Positions 15,225 through 23,690 of a stretch of 33,769 bases of DNA are shown piece after piece; the first letter of the stretch is position 1, and every line of letters begins with the position of its first letter. The stretch comes from Propionibacteriales bacterium (GTDB taxonomy: Bacteria; Actinomycetota; Actinomycetes; Propionibacteriales; Nocardioidaceae), in assembly GCA_009379735.1 (NCBI GenBank), contig WHTB01000014.1, positions 1-33,769 on the forward strand. The letters are read 5' to 3'. The position numbers and the translations under genes were made by a program. The notes beneath the pieces were generated by a model. It saw only the letters and a program-made list of their open reading frames with translations, had not been told where the DNA came from and made no database searches.

Positions 15225-16727
15225 TCAGTCCTCCTCGGTGAACACGACCTCGCGCTTGCGCCGGACGGCGGGGAGCGCCGACACCACGAGTGCGGCGACC
15301 GCGAGGAGCAGCAAGGTCGCCGAGATCGGGCGAGTCACGAACACCGTCGGATCACCGCGGGAGATGATCATCGCGCGCCGGAGGTTCTCCTCCAGCAACG
15401 GGCCGAGGACGAACCCGAGCAGGAGCGGCGCCGGCTCGCATCCCCAGCGGATGAGCGCGTAGCCCAGCACGCCGGAGGCCGCGATCGCGAACACGTCCCA
15501 CGCGTTCAGGCCCAGCGAGTAGCAGCCGATCGCGGCGAACGCGATGATCGCCGGGAACAGCACCTCGTACGGCACGGTCAGCATCCGCACCCACAGCCCG
15601 ATCAGCGGCAGGTTGAGCATGACCAGCAGTAGGTTGCCCACCCACATCGAGGCGATCAGGCCCCAGAACAGGGCGGGCTCGTCATTGATGACGTTGGGCC
15701 CTGGCGTGATCCCCTGGATGATGAACGCACCGACCAGCAGCGCCATCACCGGGTGCGCCGGCAGACCCAGGGTGAGCAGCGGGATGAACGACGTCTGGGC
15801 GGCGGCGTTGTTGGCGGACTCGGGCGCGGCCACGCCCTGGATGGCCCCCCGGCCGAACCGCTCGGGGGTTCGGGAGAGGCGCTTTTCCAGTGAGTACGAG
15901 GTGAACGCCGCCAGAACGTGCCCGGCGCCGGGGAGCACCCCGAGCAGTGAACCCATGGTGGTGCCGCGCAGCACCGGCCAGGTAATGGCGCGTGCGTCCT
16001 TGCGCGTCAGCCACAGCCCACGGACCTTCTTCGTGACCAGGCTCGCGCTCTGCCGCCGCTCGAGGTTGCGGATGATCTCGGCCAGGCCGAACATGCCGAC
16101 CGCGAGCGAGACGAAGTCGAGGCCGTTGTAGAGCTCGCGGATCCCGAAGGTGAACCGCGGGACGCCGGTGTTGAGGTCCTGCCCCATCGTGCCCAGCAGC
16201 AGCCCTAGCACAATCATCGCCACGGCCTTGATAGGCGACCCGCTGGCCAGGGCGATGGAGGCGATCAGGCCGAGCACGACGAGGGCGAAGTACTCGGCCG
16301 GCCCGAACTTCAACGCCGCACTTGCGAGCGGCGGGGCGAACAGGGCCAACACCACCGTGGCGACCGTGCCCGCGAAGAACGAGCCGAGCGCCGCCGTCGC
16401 GAGCGCGGGACCGGCCCGGCCTTGAAGGGCCATCTGATGTCCGTCGAGCGCGGTGACCGCGGCCGACGACTCACCGGGGAGGTTCAGCAGGATCGCCGTT
16501 GTGGAGCCGCCGTACTGAGCGCCGTAGTAGATGCCCGCCAGCATGATCAAGGACGCGATGGGGTCGAAGTTGAACGTGATCGGCAACAGCAGGGCCACCG
16601 TCGCCGTGGGGCCGATGCCGGGCAGCACGCCGACCAGCGTGCCCAGCGTGACGCCGAGCAGGCAGATCAAGATGTTGCCGGGCTGGAGGGCGGTCTCGAG
16701 ACCCAGCGCCAGACCGGAGAGGTCCAC
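15225..16727 (-). CDS. tctA: Tripartite tricarboxylate transporter, large permease TctA
   Basis: A 500-residue membrane protein with about a dozen hydrophobic segments and the two TctA signatures: the N-terminal GVLPGIGPTATVALLLPITF (about residues 33-52) and the repeat-related LGVLPGAGHVLAAF in the second half. LNLPGESSAAVTALDG is also typical. TctA forms the transmembrane channel of a secondary, binding-protein-dependent carboxylate transporter powered by ion gradients. The length matches the family. It is the last gene of tctC-tctB-tctA, starting four bases after the tctB stop. It converges with the dehalogenase-like gene, whose stop is 21 bases away. Confidence 0.95.
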   Translation of the reverse strand: MDLSGLALGLETALQPGNILICLLGVTLGTLVGVLPGIGPTATVALLLPITFNFDPIASLIMLAGIYYGAQYGGSTTAILLNLPGESSAAVTALDGHQMALQGRAGPALATAALGSFFAGTVATVVLALFAPPLASAALKFGPAEYFALVVLGLIASIALASGSPIKAVAMIVLGLLLGTMGQDLNTGVPRFTFGIRELYNGLDFVSLAVGMFGLAEIIRNLERRQSASLVTKKVRGLWLTRKDARAITWPVLRGTTMGSLLGVLPGAGHVLAAFTSYSLEKRLSRTPERFGRGAIQGVAAPESANNAAAQTSFIPLLTLGLPAHPVMALLVGAFIIQGITPGPNVINDEPALFWGLIASMWVGNLLLVMLNLPLIGLWVRMLTVPYEVLFPAIIAFAAIGCYSLGLNAWDVFAIAASGVLGYALIRWGCEPAPLLLGFVLGPLLEENLRRAMIISRGDPTVFVTRPISATLLLLAVAALVVSALPAVRRKREVVFTEED

Positions 16728-16730
16728 GGG

Positions 16731-17237
16731 TCACCTCCCCAGCCAGGTGCCGAACAGCGGCAACCTGAGCTGCAGGAGGTAGACGAAGACGACCAGGCAG
16801 AGCACGGTGAGCCCCGCCGCGGTGATCAACGCGCGCACCACACCGCTGCGGTGGCCGGCGAGCGCGACCAGGAAGGTCATCACGAACAGGGTCGGCGCCA
16901 GCCCCATTCCGCGCACGGTCGCACCGAAGTACAGCACGCCTGCCACGAGCAACGCGGCTCGCCACCAGGGGACAGGTGCACGTTCCTGGTCGGCCAGCTC
17001 CCGGGCAGGTTGGTCACCGCCGAGGAACGCCTGGGCGATGATGACCAGCCCGAGGACGGTGAGGATCCCGCCGAGGAGGAGCGGCACGTACCCCGGCCCC
17101 ATCCGCAGCGCCGAGCCCACGTCGTACCTCGCGCCGCCGATCGCGAATGCCAGCCCGAGCAGGACGAACACGCCACCTGCCAGGAGATCGGGAACGAACG
17201 GGCGACGCCTCCCGGCGGTGGCCATGCGCGTGCTCAC
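16731..17237 (-). CDS. tctB: Tripartite tricarboxylate transporter, small permease TctB
   Basis: A 168-residue protein with four hydrophobic segments (about residues 17-35, 48-68, 90-106 and 114-158, the last long enough for two helices). It has the family's RMGPGYVPLLLGGIL motif after the first helix. TctB is the poorly conserved small membrane subunit that pairs with TctA. The GTG start at 17237 lies three bases after the tctC stop; an ATG twelve bases inside is an alternative. Position between tctC and tctA makes the assignment firm. Confidence 0.9.
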   Translation of the reverse strand: MSTRMATAGRRRPFVPDLLAGGVFVLLGLAFAIGGARYDVGSALRMGPGYVPLLLGGILTVLGLVIIAQAFLGGDQPARELADQERAPVPWWRAALLVAGVLYFGATVRGMGLAPTLFVMTFLVALAGHRSGVVRALITAAGLTVLCLVVFVYLLQLRLPLFGTWLGR

Positions 17238-17240
17238 CCG

Positions 17241-18302
17241 TCAGGTCCCGGTGACGCCGGCGTCCTCGATGATCGGGGTCCACAGATCGATCTGCTCCTC
17301 GAGCTTCGAGGTGTGCGCCTCGGGGGTGACGTCTTCGGGCGGCACCGGGGCCGTGCCCAGGTCGGCCATCTTGTCGATCACGTTCTGGTCCTCCAGCGCC
17401 ACCGCGAGGGCCTCCGTCAACTTTTCCACGACCGCGTCAGGGGTGTCGGCCGGCACGTAGAGGCCGTGCCAGACGCCCACCTCGACGTCGGGCAGGCCCG
17501 CCTCGGCCGTGGTCGGGAGGTCGGGCAGCGCCTCGACCGGCTCGGGCGTCGTGACGGCGTACCCCTTGATCTTCTCGGCCTGGATCTGGCTGGCGGTGTT
17601 GGTCGTCTGGTCGCACATGAAGTCCACCTGCCCGCCGACCAGGTCGGTCAACGCGGGGCCGGTGCCGTCGTAGGGCACCTCGGTGAGGTCCACGCCGACG
17701 GCTTGCTCGATCAGCAGGCCGCACAGCTGGGAGGCAGCGCCGATGCCCGCGTTGGCCAGGGTCACGGAGTCGGCGTTCTCCTTGACGTAGGCGATCAGGT
17801 CCTCGAGCGTCTCAGGCTCGAAGTCCTTTCTCGCCACGATCGTCATCGGCACGTCGGTGATCAGGCCGACCGGCTTGAAGTCCTCCAGCGGTTTGTACGG
17901 CAGGTCGGGGTACAGCGCCGGAGCGGTCGACATGCCGATGTGGTGGATCAGCACGGTGTAACCGTCGGACTCGGCCGTGGCGACCTGGCCGGCGGCGACG
18001 GTGCCGCCGGCACCCTCGACGTTCTGGACCACGATCTGCTGGCCGAGCTCCTTGCTCATCGGCTCGGCGATGAGCCGGGTGACGGTGTCGGTGGGGCCGC
18101 CCGCGGAGAAGGGCACCACGAAGGTGATTTCCTGGTCCGGGTAGTCCACGGCCTCGTCCGAGTCCGCCGAGCCCCCCGAGCCTCCCCCGCAGGCGGCCAG
18201 CGAGAGTGCGGCCAGGCCCGCGACGCCGGCGACCGCGCGGCGGCAGGCCCCGCGCCGCGGGCGGACCCGACGGTTGTCGTGGTGGATAGAGGTCGTCTCC
18301 AT
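17241..18302 (-). CDS. tctC: Tripartite tricarboxylate transporter substrate-binding lipoprotein TctC
   Basis: The 353-residue protein has a basic N-terminus and a lipoprotein signal (LAALSLAACGGG, Cys at about 38). The Bug/TctC fold follows: YPDQEITFVVPFSAGGPTDT at the mature N-terminus, then VVQNVEGAGGTVAAG and PALTDLVGGQVDFM. It binds a carboxylate outside the membrane and delivers it to TctAB. The ligand cannot be told; Bug proteins bind citrate, dicarboxylates, amino acids or aromatic acids. ATG (complement of 18300-18302) has AAGGAG upstream, so the longer frame to 18383 is rejected. It is the first gene of the operon, divergent from the LRAT-domain gene. Confidence 0.93.
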   Translation of the reverse strand: METTSIHHDNRRVRPRRGACRRAVAGVAGLAALSLAACGGGSGGSADSDEAVDYPDQEITFVVPFSAGGPTDTVTRLIAEPMSKELGQQIVVQNVEGAGGTVAAGQVATAESDGYTVLIHHIGMSTAPALYPDLPYKPLEDFKPVGLITDVPMTIVARKDFEPETLEDLIAYVKENADSVTLANAGIGAASQLCGLLIEQAVGVDLTEVPYDGTGPALTDLVGGQVDFMCDQTTNTASQIQAEKIKGYAVTTPEPVEALPDLPTTAEAGLPDVEVGVWHGLYVPADTPDAVVEKLTEALAVALEDQNVIDKMADLGTAPVPPEDVTPEAHTSKLEEQIDLWTPIIEDAGVTGT

Positions 18303-18344
18303 GCTTGCTCCTTTGTGGGCCGCGGGTGCGGGTATGACCTGCGT

Positions 18345-18358
18345 CATGCTCTTGCATG
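18345..18358. promoter_or_regulatory. Short palindrome in the tctC/LRAT divergent intergenic region
   Basis: CATGC-TCTT-GCATG lies in the 177-base gap between tctC and the divergent LRAT gene, about 45 bases upstream of tctC. It could be an operator. The arms are only five bases, so chance is possible. No adjacent regulator gene was found. Confidence 0.25.
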
Positions 18359-18479
18359 TTTCCTGCCGACCGTGCCGTATCACGCTCAGTCACTAAGACG
18401 CGGAGGGAGGCGCACCGGCGGCCGGCGGCTACAGTCTCGTAGGGAGGTTGGATCGTGGTGGGCGCGGACGAGGAGAGCA

Positions 18480-18929
18480 ATGGGTCGCGGTGACCATATC
18501 TACGTACGACGACGCGGCTACACCCATCACGGTATTGACTGCGGGGACGGCACGGTCATCCACTTCACCGGCATCCGCGGCACTGGACGCTACGTAGGAC
18601 GAACGCCGATCGGCGACTTCGCTGCTGGTCGCCCTGTGAAGACGCGCCGCTATCCCCAGCGCCTCGATGCCGACGAGACAGTCCGTAACGCTGAGTCACG
18701 AATGGACAGCCGCGAGTATCACCTGGTCACGAACAACTGTGAGCACTTCGCCACCTGGTGCTGCACCGGTCGGTCGGTCAGCGGCCAGGTCCGAGGCATC
18801 GGCGTGTGGACCCTCCATGGCGCCGTCACCTCCGCCCTGGTCATGGTGACCTCGACGCCGCACACCGCCGCCGTCGGTACGGCGGGGTTGGGCATCTACG
18901 CGGTGGCACGGCGGTTCCGCCGGCGGTGA
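18480..18929 (+). CDS. LRAT (NlpC/P60-like acyltransferase) domain protein
   Basis: The 149-residue protein has the lecithin-retinol-acyltransferase-like permuted papain fold: GDHIYVRRRGYTHHGIDCGD with catalytic His at 16 or 17, and NNCEHFATWCCTG with the nucleophile Cys 87. Eukaryotic relatives are phospholipid acyltransferases/phospholipases anchored by a C-terminal helix. Here residues about 113-142 are hydrophobic and are followed by a basic tail (RRFRRR), which could be a similar anchor. ATG 18480 follows GAGGAG. The bacterial function is unknown; lipid remodelling or amide hydrolysis are guesses. It diverges from tctC and converges with the SDR gene. Confidence 0.85.
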   Translation: MGRGDHIYVRRRGYTHHGIDCGDGTVIHFTGIRGTGRYVGRTPIGDFAAGRPVKTRRYPQRLDADETVRNAESRMDSREYHLVTNNCEHFATWCCTGRSVSGQVRGIGVWTLHGAVTSALVMVTSTPHTAAVGTAGLGIYAVARRFRRR

Positions 18930-18975
18930 CGGTGCGATGGAGCTATCGCGCCGCGGGCGGGCAAAGCAAATCTGC

Positions 18976-18996
18976 AACCTTATGATCGGCAAGGTT
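18976..18996. terminator. Possible bidirectional terminator between the LRAT and SDR genes
   Basis: AACCTT (18976-18981) and AAGGTT (18991-18996) form a perfect six-base-pair stem with a nine-base loop in the 85-base gap between two convergent stops. The placement fits a terminator; the stem is short and has no T-run. Confidence 0.35.
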
Positions 18997-19014
18997 CTCG
19001 GCGGCGGCGTCCGG

Positions 19015-19815
19015 CTATCGCTCGTCGATCCGCTGCTGCAGCCGGCGCATCCCCGCCAGCCACCGATCAGGGTCGGCGGCGCGGTGGACGTAGAACTCGC
19101 CCACCTCCGGGTGCGGCAGGACCAGGAACCGGTCGTCGGCCAGGCCGTCCCAGAGGGAGTCCGCGACCTGCTCGGGCTCGATCGCCGTGCCCTGGAGGAG
19201 CACGTCGCCGGCCGATCCGGTGCCGGCCAGGATCTGGGTACGCACGCCCTGCGGACAGATGCACTGGACGGTGATGCCGCGGTGGCCGTAGGTCGCGGAC
19301 AGCCATTCGGCGTGGGCGAGGGCGGCGTGCTTGGTGACCGAGTACGGCGCGGAGCCCAGCATCGTCAGCAGTCCGGCCGCCGACACGGTGGCCACGAACC
19401 GACCCTGGCCACGGTCGAGCCACTCGGGCACCAGCGCGCGGGCGGCCCGGACATGGGCCATCACGTTGACCTCCCATGCGTGCTGCCAGACCGGCTCCGC
19501 GGTCTCGGGTCCCGCGCCGACGGCGACGCCGGCGTTCGCGCAGTAGACGTCGATGTCGCCGAGGTGCTCGTGAGCGGCGGAGACCAGGTTGCGCACGCCC
19601 TGCTCGCTGGCGGCGTCCCCGGGTACGGCGTACCCGCGAACCTCGCGCGCGACCGCCTGCGCGGCATCGCCGTCGAGGTCGTTCACCACCACGCGGGCGC
19701 CACCGGCGGCCAGCCGGTGGGCGATCGCCCGACCGATCCCGTTGCCGCCACCGGTGACGACCACCCCGGCGCCGGTGACCCTGCCGGGGTGGTCACGTGC
19801 AGTGGGGTCGGGCAT
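19015..19815 (-). CDS. Short-chain dehydrogenase/reductase (SDR)
   Basis: A 266-residue classical SDR: cofactor motif TGGGNGIG at 21-28, NAG at 94-96, and catalytic Ser 145, Tyr 158 and Lys 162 (PYSVTKHA). Asp after strand 2 (VVVNDLDG) favours NAD(H) over NADP(H). It would oxidise or reduce an alcohol or keto group, perhaps a 3-hydroxyacyl intermediate. It lies 32 bases downstream of the PucR-type regulator on the same strand and is probably co-transcribed with it. Given the acyl-CoA dehydrogenase across the divergent promoter, it may act in the same catabolic route (inference). Confidence 0.92.
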   Translation of the reverse strand: MPDPTARDHPGRVTGAGVVVTGGGNGIGRAIAHRLAAGGARVVVNDLDGDAAQAVAREVRGYAVPGDAASEQGVRNLVSAAHEHLGDIDVYCANAGVAVGAGPETAEPVWQHAWEVNVMAHVRAARALVPEWLDRGQGRFVATVSAAGLLTMLGSAPYSVTKHAALAHAEWLSATYGHRGITVQCICPQGVRTQILAGTGSAGDVLLQGTAIEPEQVADSLWDGLADDRFLVLPHPEVGEFYVHRAADPDRWLAGMRRLQQRIDER

Positions 19816-19847
19816 GGGTCTCCTTCAGCGTGTGCGGGTACGTCGGT

Positions 19848-21095
19848 CTACGGGGAGTCCGGGCTGCGTCCGGTGGCCAGCAGCGCGAGCGTGAGCAGGA
19901 GCTTGTCCCGAGCGTCGTGCAGCTTCCGCCCGGTCAGCGACTCCAACTGCCGCATTCGGTAGATCACCGTGTTGCGGTGGCAGTACAGCACCTCGGCAGC
20001 ATGCGTGGGGGAGCCGTCGGCGCGCAGCAACGCGGCCAGGGTGTCGAGCAGCACGTCGGCCTGCTGCGTCGGGAGCGCCAGGACCGGGTCCAGTGTCGAC
20101 GCCAGCAGTGCGGGCACCACCTCCGGGCTGCCGGCGACGAGCACCTCCGGGAGTCGTTGGGCCAGCGTCACCACCCTCCGGGTGCCGGCCGGCAGCGTCT
20201 CCGCGGCGCGGGAGGCGAGCCGGTACGCCATGGCGACGCCGGCCAGACCCTCGCTGACGTCGGCGACCCCGACCCGGCCGGCGACACACGGCTGCAACAG
20301 TTGCACGACGTCGTCGAGCGACCGCCCCGACACCGCCACGATGCCGAAGGAGGCGCCACTGCGCACGTGCCAGTGGGAGACGATGCCACTGCGGTCCAGC
20401 CGGTCGTGCGGTGCCTTCAGCGGCTCGTCGAGCGGGTCCTCGATCGGCGCGACCACGCACACCAGGAGATCCTCGTCGCCGATGCCGAGCCCCTCCCGAG
20501 CGTCCGCGGCGAACAGTGGGTCGGCGCCGCGTCCCTCCACCAGGCCGTCGAGCAGGTTCTGCTGCCGTTGCAGGTCCCGGCGGTGCAGCCGGGCCTCCTC
20601 CCGACGGTAGGCCTGCGCCATCGTCGCCGTCTGCGTCTCGAGCGCGCGCCACACGGTCTGGCCGGCCAGCAGCAGCACCCGCTCGTCCACCTCGAGGTCG
20701 CCGCGGTGGGCCCGGTCCAGCAGGCCCTCCCACAGGGCGCGCGAGCCGGTGCTATAGGCCCGCAGGACGGCGTCCATTGGCACGCCCTGCCGGGCCCGGG
20801 TCCGGCCGGTCTCGCGCCAGACGTGCACGGCCGCGTCGTCCGGCTCGGCGAGGCCGGCCATCGTCCGGACGCCGCGTCTGGTGTGCTCCCGGCACGACGC
20901 GCGAAGCTCGGCATGCAGCTCGGGGCCGCCCTGTGCGTACACCGGCTCGCTCTCGAGCAGGCGCAGGGCGATGTCGTCGGCGATGGCGTCCGTGTGGCCC
21001 ACCAACGATGCCCACGCGGCGGCGACCTGGCGCGCCAGCTCGGCATCGTCGGGAGCTGACGGCGCGCCGGTCGTTGCACGGTCAGCAGGGTGCAC
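19848..21095 (-). CDS. PucR/CdaR-family transcriptional regulator
   Basis: About 415 residues. The N-terminal half resembles the RsbRD-like helical sensor region of actinobacterial PucR regulators (WRETGRTRARQGVPMDAVLRAY). A middle GGDEF-like region follows. The last 60 residues are the PucR helix-turn-helix (TLAALLRADGSPTHAAEVL, then YCHRNTVIYRMRQLESLTGR). PucR proteins often activate catabolic genes beside them in response to a substrate. The GTG start (complement of 21093-21095) is my choice; the frame extends to a TTG at 21212, but that would consume the divergent control region. It is divergent from the LivG-type operon, its likely target. Confidence 0.87.
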   Translation of the reverse strand: MHPADRATTGAPSAPDDAELARQVAAAWASLVGHTDAIADDIALRLLESEPVYAQGGPELHAELRASCREHTRRGVRTMAGLAEPDDAAVHVWRETGRTRARQGVPMDAVLRAYSTGSRALWEGLLDRAHRGDLEVDERVLLLAGQTVWRALETQTATMAQAYRREEARLHRRDLQRQQNLLDGLVEGRGADPLFAADAREGLGIGDEDLLVCVVAPIEDPLDEPLKAPHDRLDRSGIVSHWHVRSGASFGIVAVSGRSLDDVVQLLQPCVAGRVGVADVSEGLAGVAMAYRLASRAAETLPAGTRRVVTLAQRLPEVLVAGSPEVVPALLASTLDPVLALPTQQADVLLDTLAALLRADGSPTHAAEVLYCHRNTVIYRMRQLESLTGRKLHDARDKLLLTLALLATGRSPDSP

Positions 21096-21252
21096 TGGCG
21101 CAGCGTTGCACGCAGCGCACAGTTGCGCCAGGGGTCCGCTCGGAACTGTTGGCGCTGTGCACGACCCGGGTTGGGCGCTGAGCCCATTCCGCTGCGAGGG
21201 CGCAGCGCCCAAAGTGGTGCAGACGCGGGGTGGACACCGCGAGGGAGCCTAC
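21096..21252. promoter_or_regulatory. Divergent control region between the PucR regulator and the Liv-type operon
   Basis: This 157-base region is rich in repeats. TGGCGCA (21096-21102) and TGCGCCA (21124-21130) are exact inverted arms. CGCTGCG-AGGG-CGCAGCG is a perfect hairpin at 21190-21207. GGCGCAGCG occurs at 21097-21105 and again at 21199-21207. GTTGCACG occurs twice nearby (inside the pucR 5' end and at about 21106). These are candidate regulator sites for both directions. Confidence 0.45.
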
Positions 21253-22101
21253 GTGCGCATACCTGCGAGACCCACCGGGACGACCGGCGAGGGACGTTTC
21301 GAGCTCTCCGACGTCGGTGTCAGCTTCGGTGGGGTCGTCGCGCTGAGCGAGGTGAGCCTCGAGGTGGCGCCCCGGCAGGTGCTGGGCGTGATCGGGCCGA
21401 ACGGTGCCGGCAAGACGACGTTGTTCAACGTCGCCTGCGGATTCGTGACGCCGGACCGCGGCACGATCCGCTGGCGCGGTGTGACGCTGCGGCGGCTGCG
21501 TCCGCACCAGCTGGCCGGGCTTGGCATCGCCCGCACCCTGCAGGCCATGGGTCTGTTCGACCGGATGAGCGTGCTGGACAACGTGATGGTCGGGGCCGAC
21601 CGGCACGCGGCCACCGGGTTCGGCTCCGCGCTGCTCGCGCTTCCACGCTCCGCGCGGGACGAGCGCCGGCTCCGTGACCGGGCCATGGCCGTACTCGACG
21701 AGCTCGGCGCCGCGTCGTACGCCGGCCGTCTCCCGCCGAGCCTGCCGTACGCGATGCGCAAGCGGGTCTCCCTCGCGCGGGCCCTGGTGAGTAATCCCGA
21801 CTTGCTGCTGCTCGACGAGCCCGCCAGCGGGTTGTCCCAGGGCGAGATGGCCGAGTTCGGGTCGGTCCTGCGCGGCCTCACCGAGCGGATGGCGGTGCTG
21901 CTCGTCGAGCACCACATGGATCTTGTGCTGAGCGTGTGCGACGAGATCGCGGTGCTCGACTTCGGCCGGCTGATCGCCAGGGGCGCACCGGACGACGTGC
22001 GGTCCGACCCCGCGGTGTTGGCGGCTTACCTCGGTGTCGAGGTACGCGAGGGCGCGGCCTCGCCCGGAGGACGGGAGGACAACAGTGCTCGAAGTGCATG
22101 A
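21253..22101 (+). CDS. livG: Branched-chain amino acid-type ABC transporter ATP-binding protein (LivG-like)
   Basis: The 282-residue ATPase has Walker A GPNGAGKTT (48-56), Walker B LLLLDEP (about 184-190) and the H-loop VEHHMDLVLSVC. The signature is the LivG-type variant LPYAMRKRVSLARAL in place of LSGGQ. LivG pairs with LivF to power HAAT-family import of branched-chain amino acids, or of other carboxylates and amides in many actinobacteria. The GTG 21253 follows GAGGGAG; longer frames enter the control region. Its end overlaps the LivF start by 17 bases. First gene of a six-gene operon. Confidence 0.92.
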   Translation: MRIPARPTGTTGEGRFELSDVGVSFGGVVALSEVSLEVAPRQVLGVIGPNGAGKTTLFNVACGFVTPDRGTIRWRGVTLRRLRPHQLAGLGIARTLQAMGLFDRMSVLDNVMVGADRHAATGFGSALLALPRSARDERRLRDRAMAVLDELGAASYAGRLPPSLPYAMRKRVSLARALVSNPDLLLLDEPASGLSQGEMAEFGSVLRGLTERMAVLLVEHHMDLVLSVCDEIAVLDFGRLIARGAPDDVRSDPAVLAAYLGVEVREGAASPGGREDNSARSA

Positions 22102-22786
22102 CCTGACGACGTCCTACGGGGCGGTCCGGGCGCTGTCCGAGGTGTCGTTCGCGGCGCCGTCGGGGCAGGTGACCGCCGTACTCGGTGCGAACGGGGCCGG
22201 CAAGACGACCTTGCTGCGCACCATCTCCGGGCTGGTGCGCCCGCGCAGCGGCCGGGTTCTGCTGGACGACCGTGACCTGACCCGCACGCCCACAGAGCAG
22301 ATGGCGGCGCTCGGACTGTCACACGTACCCGAGGGCAGGGGCGTGATCACCGAGCTCACCGTCGAGGAGAACCTCCGCCTCGGCGGCCTCGGAGCCGGCC
22401 GGTTCAGGCCGGCCGACCTCGACCGGGTCTTCGCCCTGTTCCCGGTGCTCGCGGACCGCCGCAGGGCGACCGCGCACGTGCTGTCAGGCGGCGAGCGGCA
22501 GATGCTCGTCATCGGCCGGGCCCTGATGGCCGACCCGCGCGTGCTGCTCCTCGACGAGCCGTCACTGGGACTGGCCCCGCGGGTCGTGGCCCAGATCTTC
22601 GCGTTGCTGCGCGGCCTGGTGACGGCCGAGGGGCTGACCGTCGTCCTGGTCGAGCAGAACGCCCGCAGCGCCCTGTCGATCGCCGACCATGGCGTGGTGC
22701 TCAACCTCGGTCGTCTGGTCGTGCGCGCCAAGGCGTCCGTGCTTGCCGCCGACGAACAGCTTCGCCATGCCTACCTGGGGTTCTGA
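22085..22786 (+). CDS. livF: Branched-chain amino acid-type ABC transporter ATP-binding protein (LivF-like)
   Basis: The 233-residue ATPase has Walker A GANGAGKTT (34-42), signature LSGGERQ (133-139) and Walker B VLLLDEPSLGLAP. VPEGRGVITELTVEENL is characteristic of LivF. It is the second nucleotide-binding subunit of the importer. The GTG start at 22085 has GGGAGG six bases upstream and lies inside the 3' end of livG, so the genes are coupled. The upstream ATG at 22034 would add non-family residues. Confidence 0.92.
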   Translation: MLEVHDLTTSYGAVRALSEVSFAAPSGQVTAVLGANGAGKTTLLRTISGLVRPRSGRVLLDDRDLTRTPTEQMAALGLSHVPEGRGVITELTVEENLRLGGLGAGRFRPADLDRVFALFPVLADRRRATAHVLSGGERQMLVIGRALMADPRVLLLDEPSLGLAPRVVAQIFALLRGLVTAEGLTVVLVEQNARSALSIADHGVVLNLGRLVVRAKASVLAADEQLRHAYLGF

Positions 22787-22810
22787 CCCACCAGACCATC
22801 GGGAGATCAC

Positions 22811-23689
22811 GTGCAGCAGCTACTCAACACCTTGTTGACCGGGCTGACGCTGGGCATGGTCTATGCCGCGTTCGCGCTGGCCCTGGTGCTGATCTGGCGC
22901 TCCACCCGGATCATCAACTTCGCTCAGGCCCCGATGGCGATGATCACGACGTACGTCGCGCTCACGGTCATCGACGCCGACTACTCGTACTGGGTCGGCT
23001 TCACCGCGGCGCTGCTGTCCGGTCTCGTGCTCGGGGCGGCGATCGAACGGCTCGTGATCCGTCCGGTGGAGGGCAAGCCGCACATCAACGCGGTGATCTT
23101 GACGCTGGGGCTGTTCATCGTCATCCATGCGGTGGCGGCACTGCTCTTCGGTTCCCGCTACCGGTCGTTCCCGGCGCCGTTCGGGGTCCGCGGCTTCCAG
23201 GTCGGCGAGGTCAACGTCGCGCTGACCGGGTTCGGCATCTTCACGATCGGCTCGGTCGTCGTGGTGATGCTGCTGCTGGTGGCCTTGTTCCGCGGCACCG
23301 ACCTCGGCCTGATGATGCGCGCCGCCGCGTTCAACCAGGAGGTGGCCCGGCTGCTCGGCGTCCGGGTCGGCCGGATGTTCACCCTCGGGTGGGCGCTGGC
23401 GGCGCTGGTGGGCTCGCTTTCCGGGCTGCTGATCGCCGGCGGGAGTCTGGTGCACCCGTCCTACATGGACTCGGCCGTCGTCTTCGGCTTCGTGGCCGCG
23501 GTGCTCGGCGGGCTCGACAGCCCGGTGGGTGCGGTCGTCGGCGGGCTCGTCCTGGGCGTCTCGCTCAGCTTCGTCAGCGGGTACGTCGGCTCCGAGCTGG
23601 TCGCCTTGGCGGCGCTCGGGATCCTAATGGTGGTGCTGCTGCTGCGACCCGGCGGCCTGTTCTCGCACGCGACACCGCGGCGGGTCTGA
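22811..23689 (+). CDS. livH: Branched-chain amino acid-type ABC transporter permease (LivH-like)
   Basis: The 292-residue membrane protein opens with the LivH hallmark LLTGLTLGMVYAAFALALVLIW and continues STRIINFAQAPM, a variant of the family's NFAQG segment. It has about eight hydrophobic segments, including the ABC-facing region near VARLLGVRVGRMFTLGWALA. It forms the translocation path with LivM. The GTG start at 22811 follows GGGAGA. The stop lies one base before the LivM ATG. Confidence 0.92.
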   Translation: MQQLLNTLLTGLTLGMVYAAFALALVLIWRSTRIINFAQAPMAMITTYVALTVIDADYSYWVGFTAALLSGLVLGAAIERLVIRPVEGKPHINAVILTLGLFIVIHAVAALLFGSRYRSFPAPFGVRGFQVGEVNVALTGFGIFTIGSVVVVMLLLVALFRGTDLGLMMRAAAFNQEVARLLGVRVGRMFTLGWALAALVGSLSGLLIAGGSLVHPSYMDSAVVFGFVAAVLGGLDSPVGAVVGGLVLGVSLSFVSGYVGSELVALAALGILMVVLLLRPGGLFSHATPRRV

Positions 23690-23690
23690 G

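Noticed and set aside
16422-18479. Very long plus-strand frame upstream of the LRAT gene
   Set aside because: It is antisense to tctA, tctB and tctC, and its Arg/Gln/Asp-rich low-complexity product is a high-GC shadow. Only the part from ATG 18480 is real.
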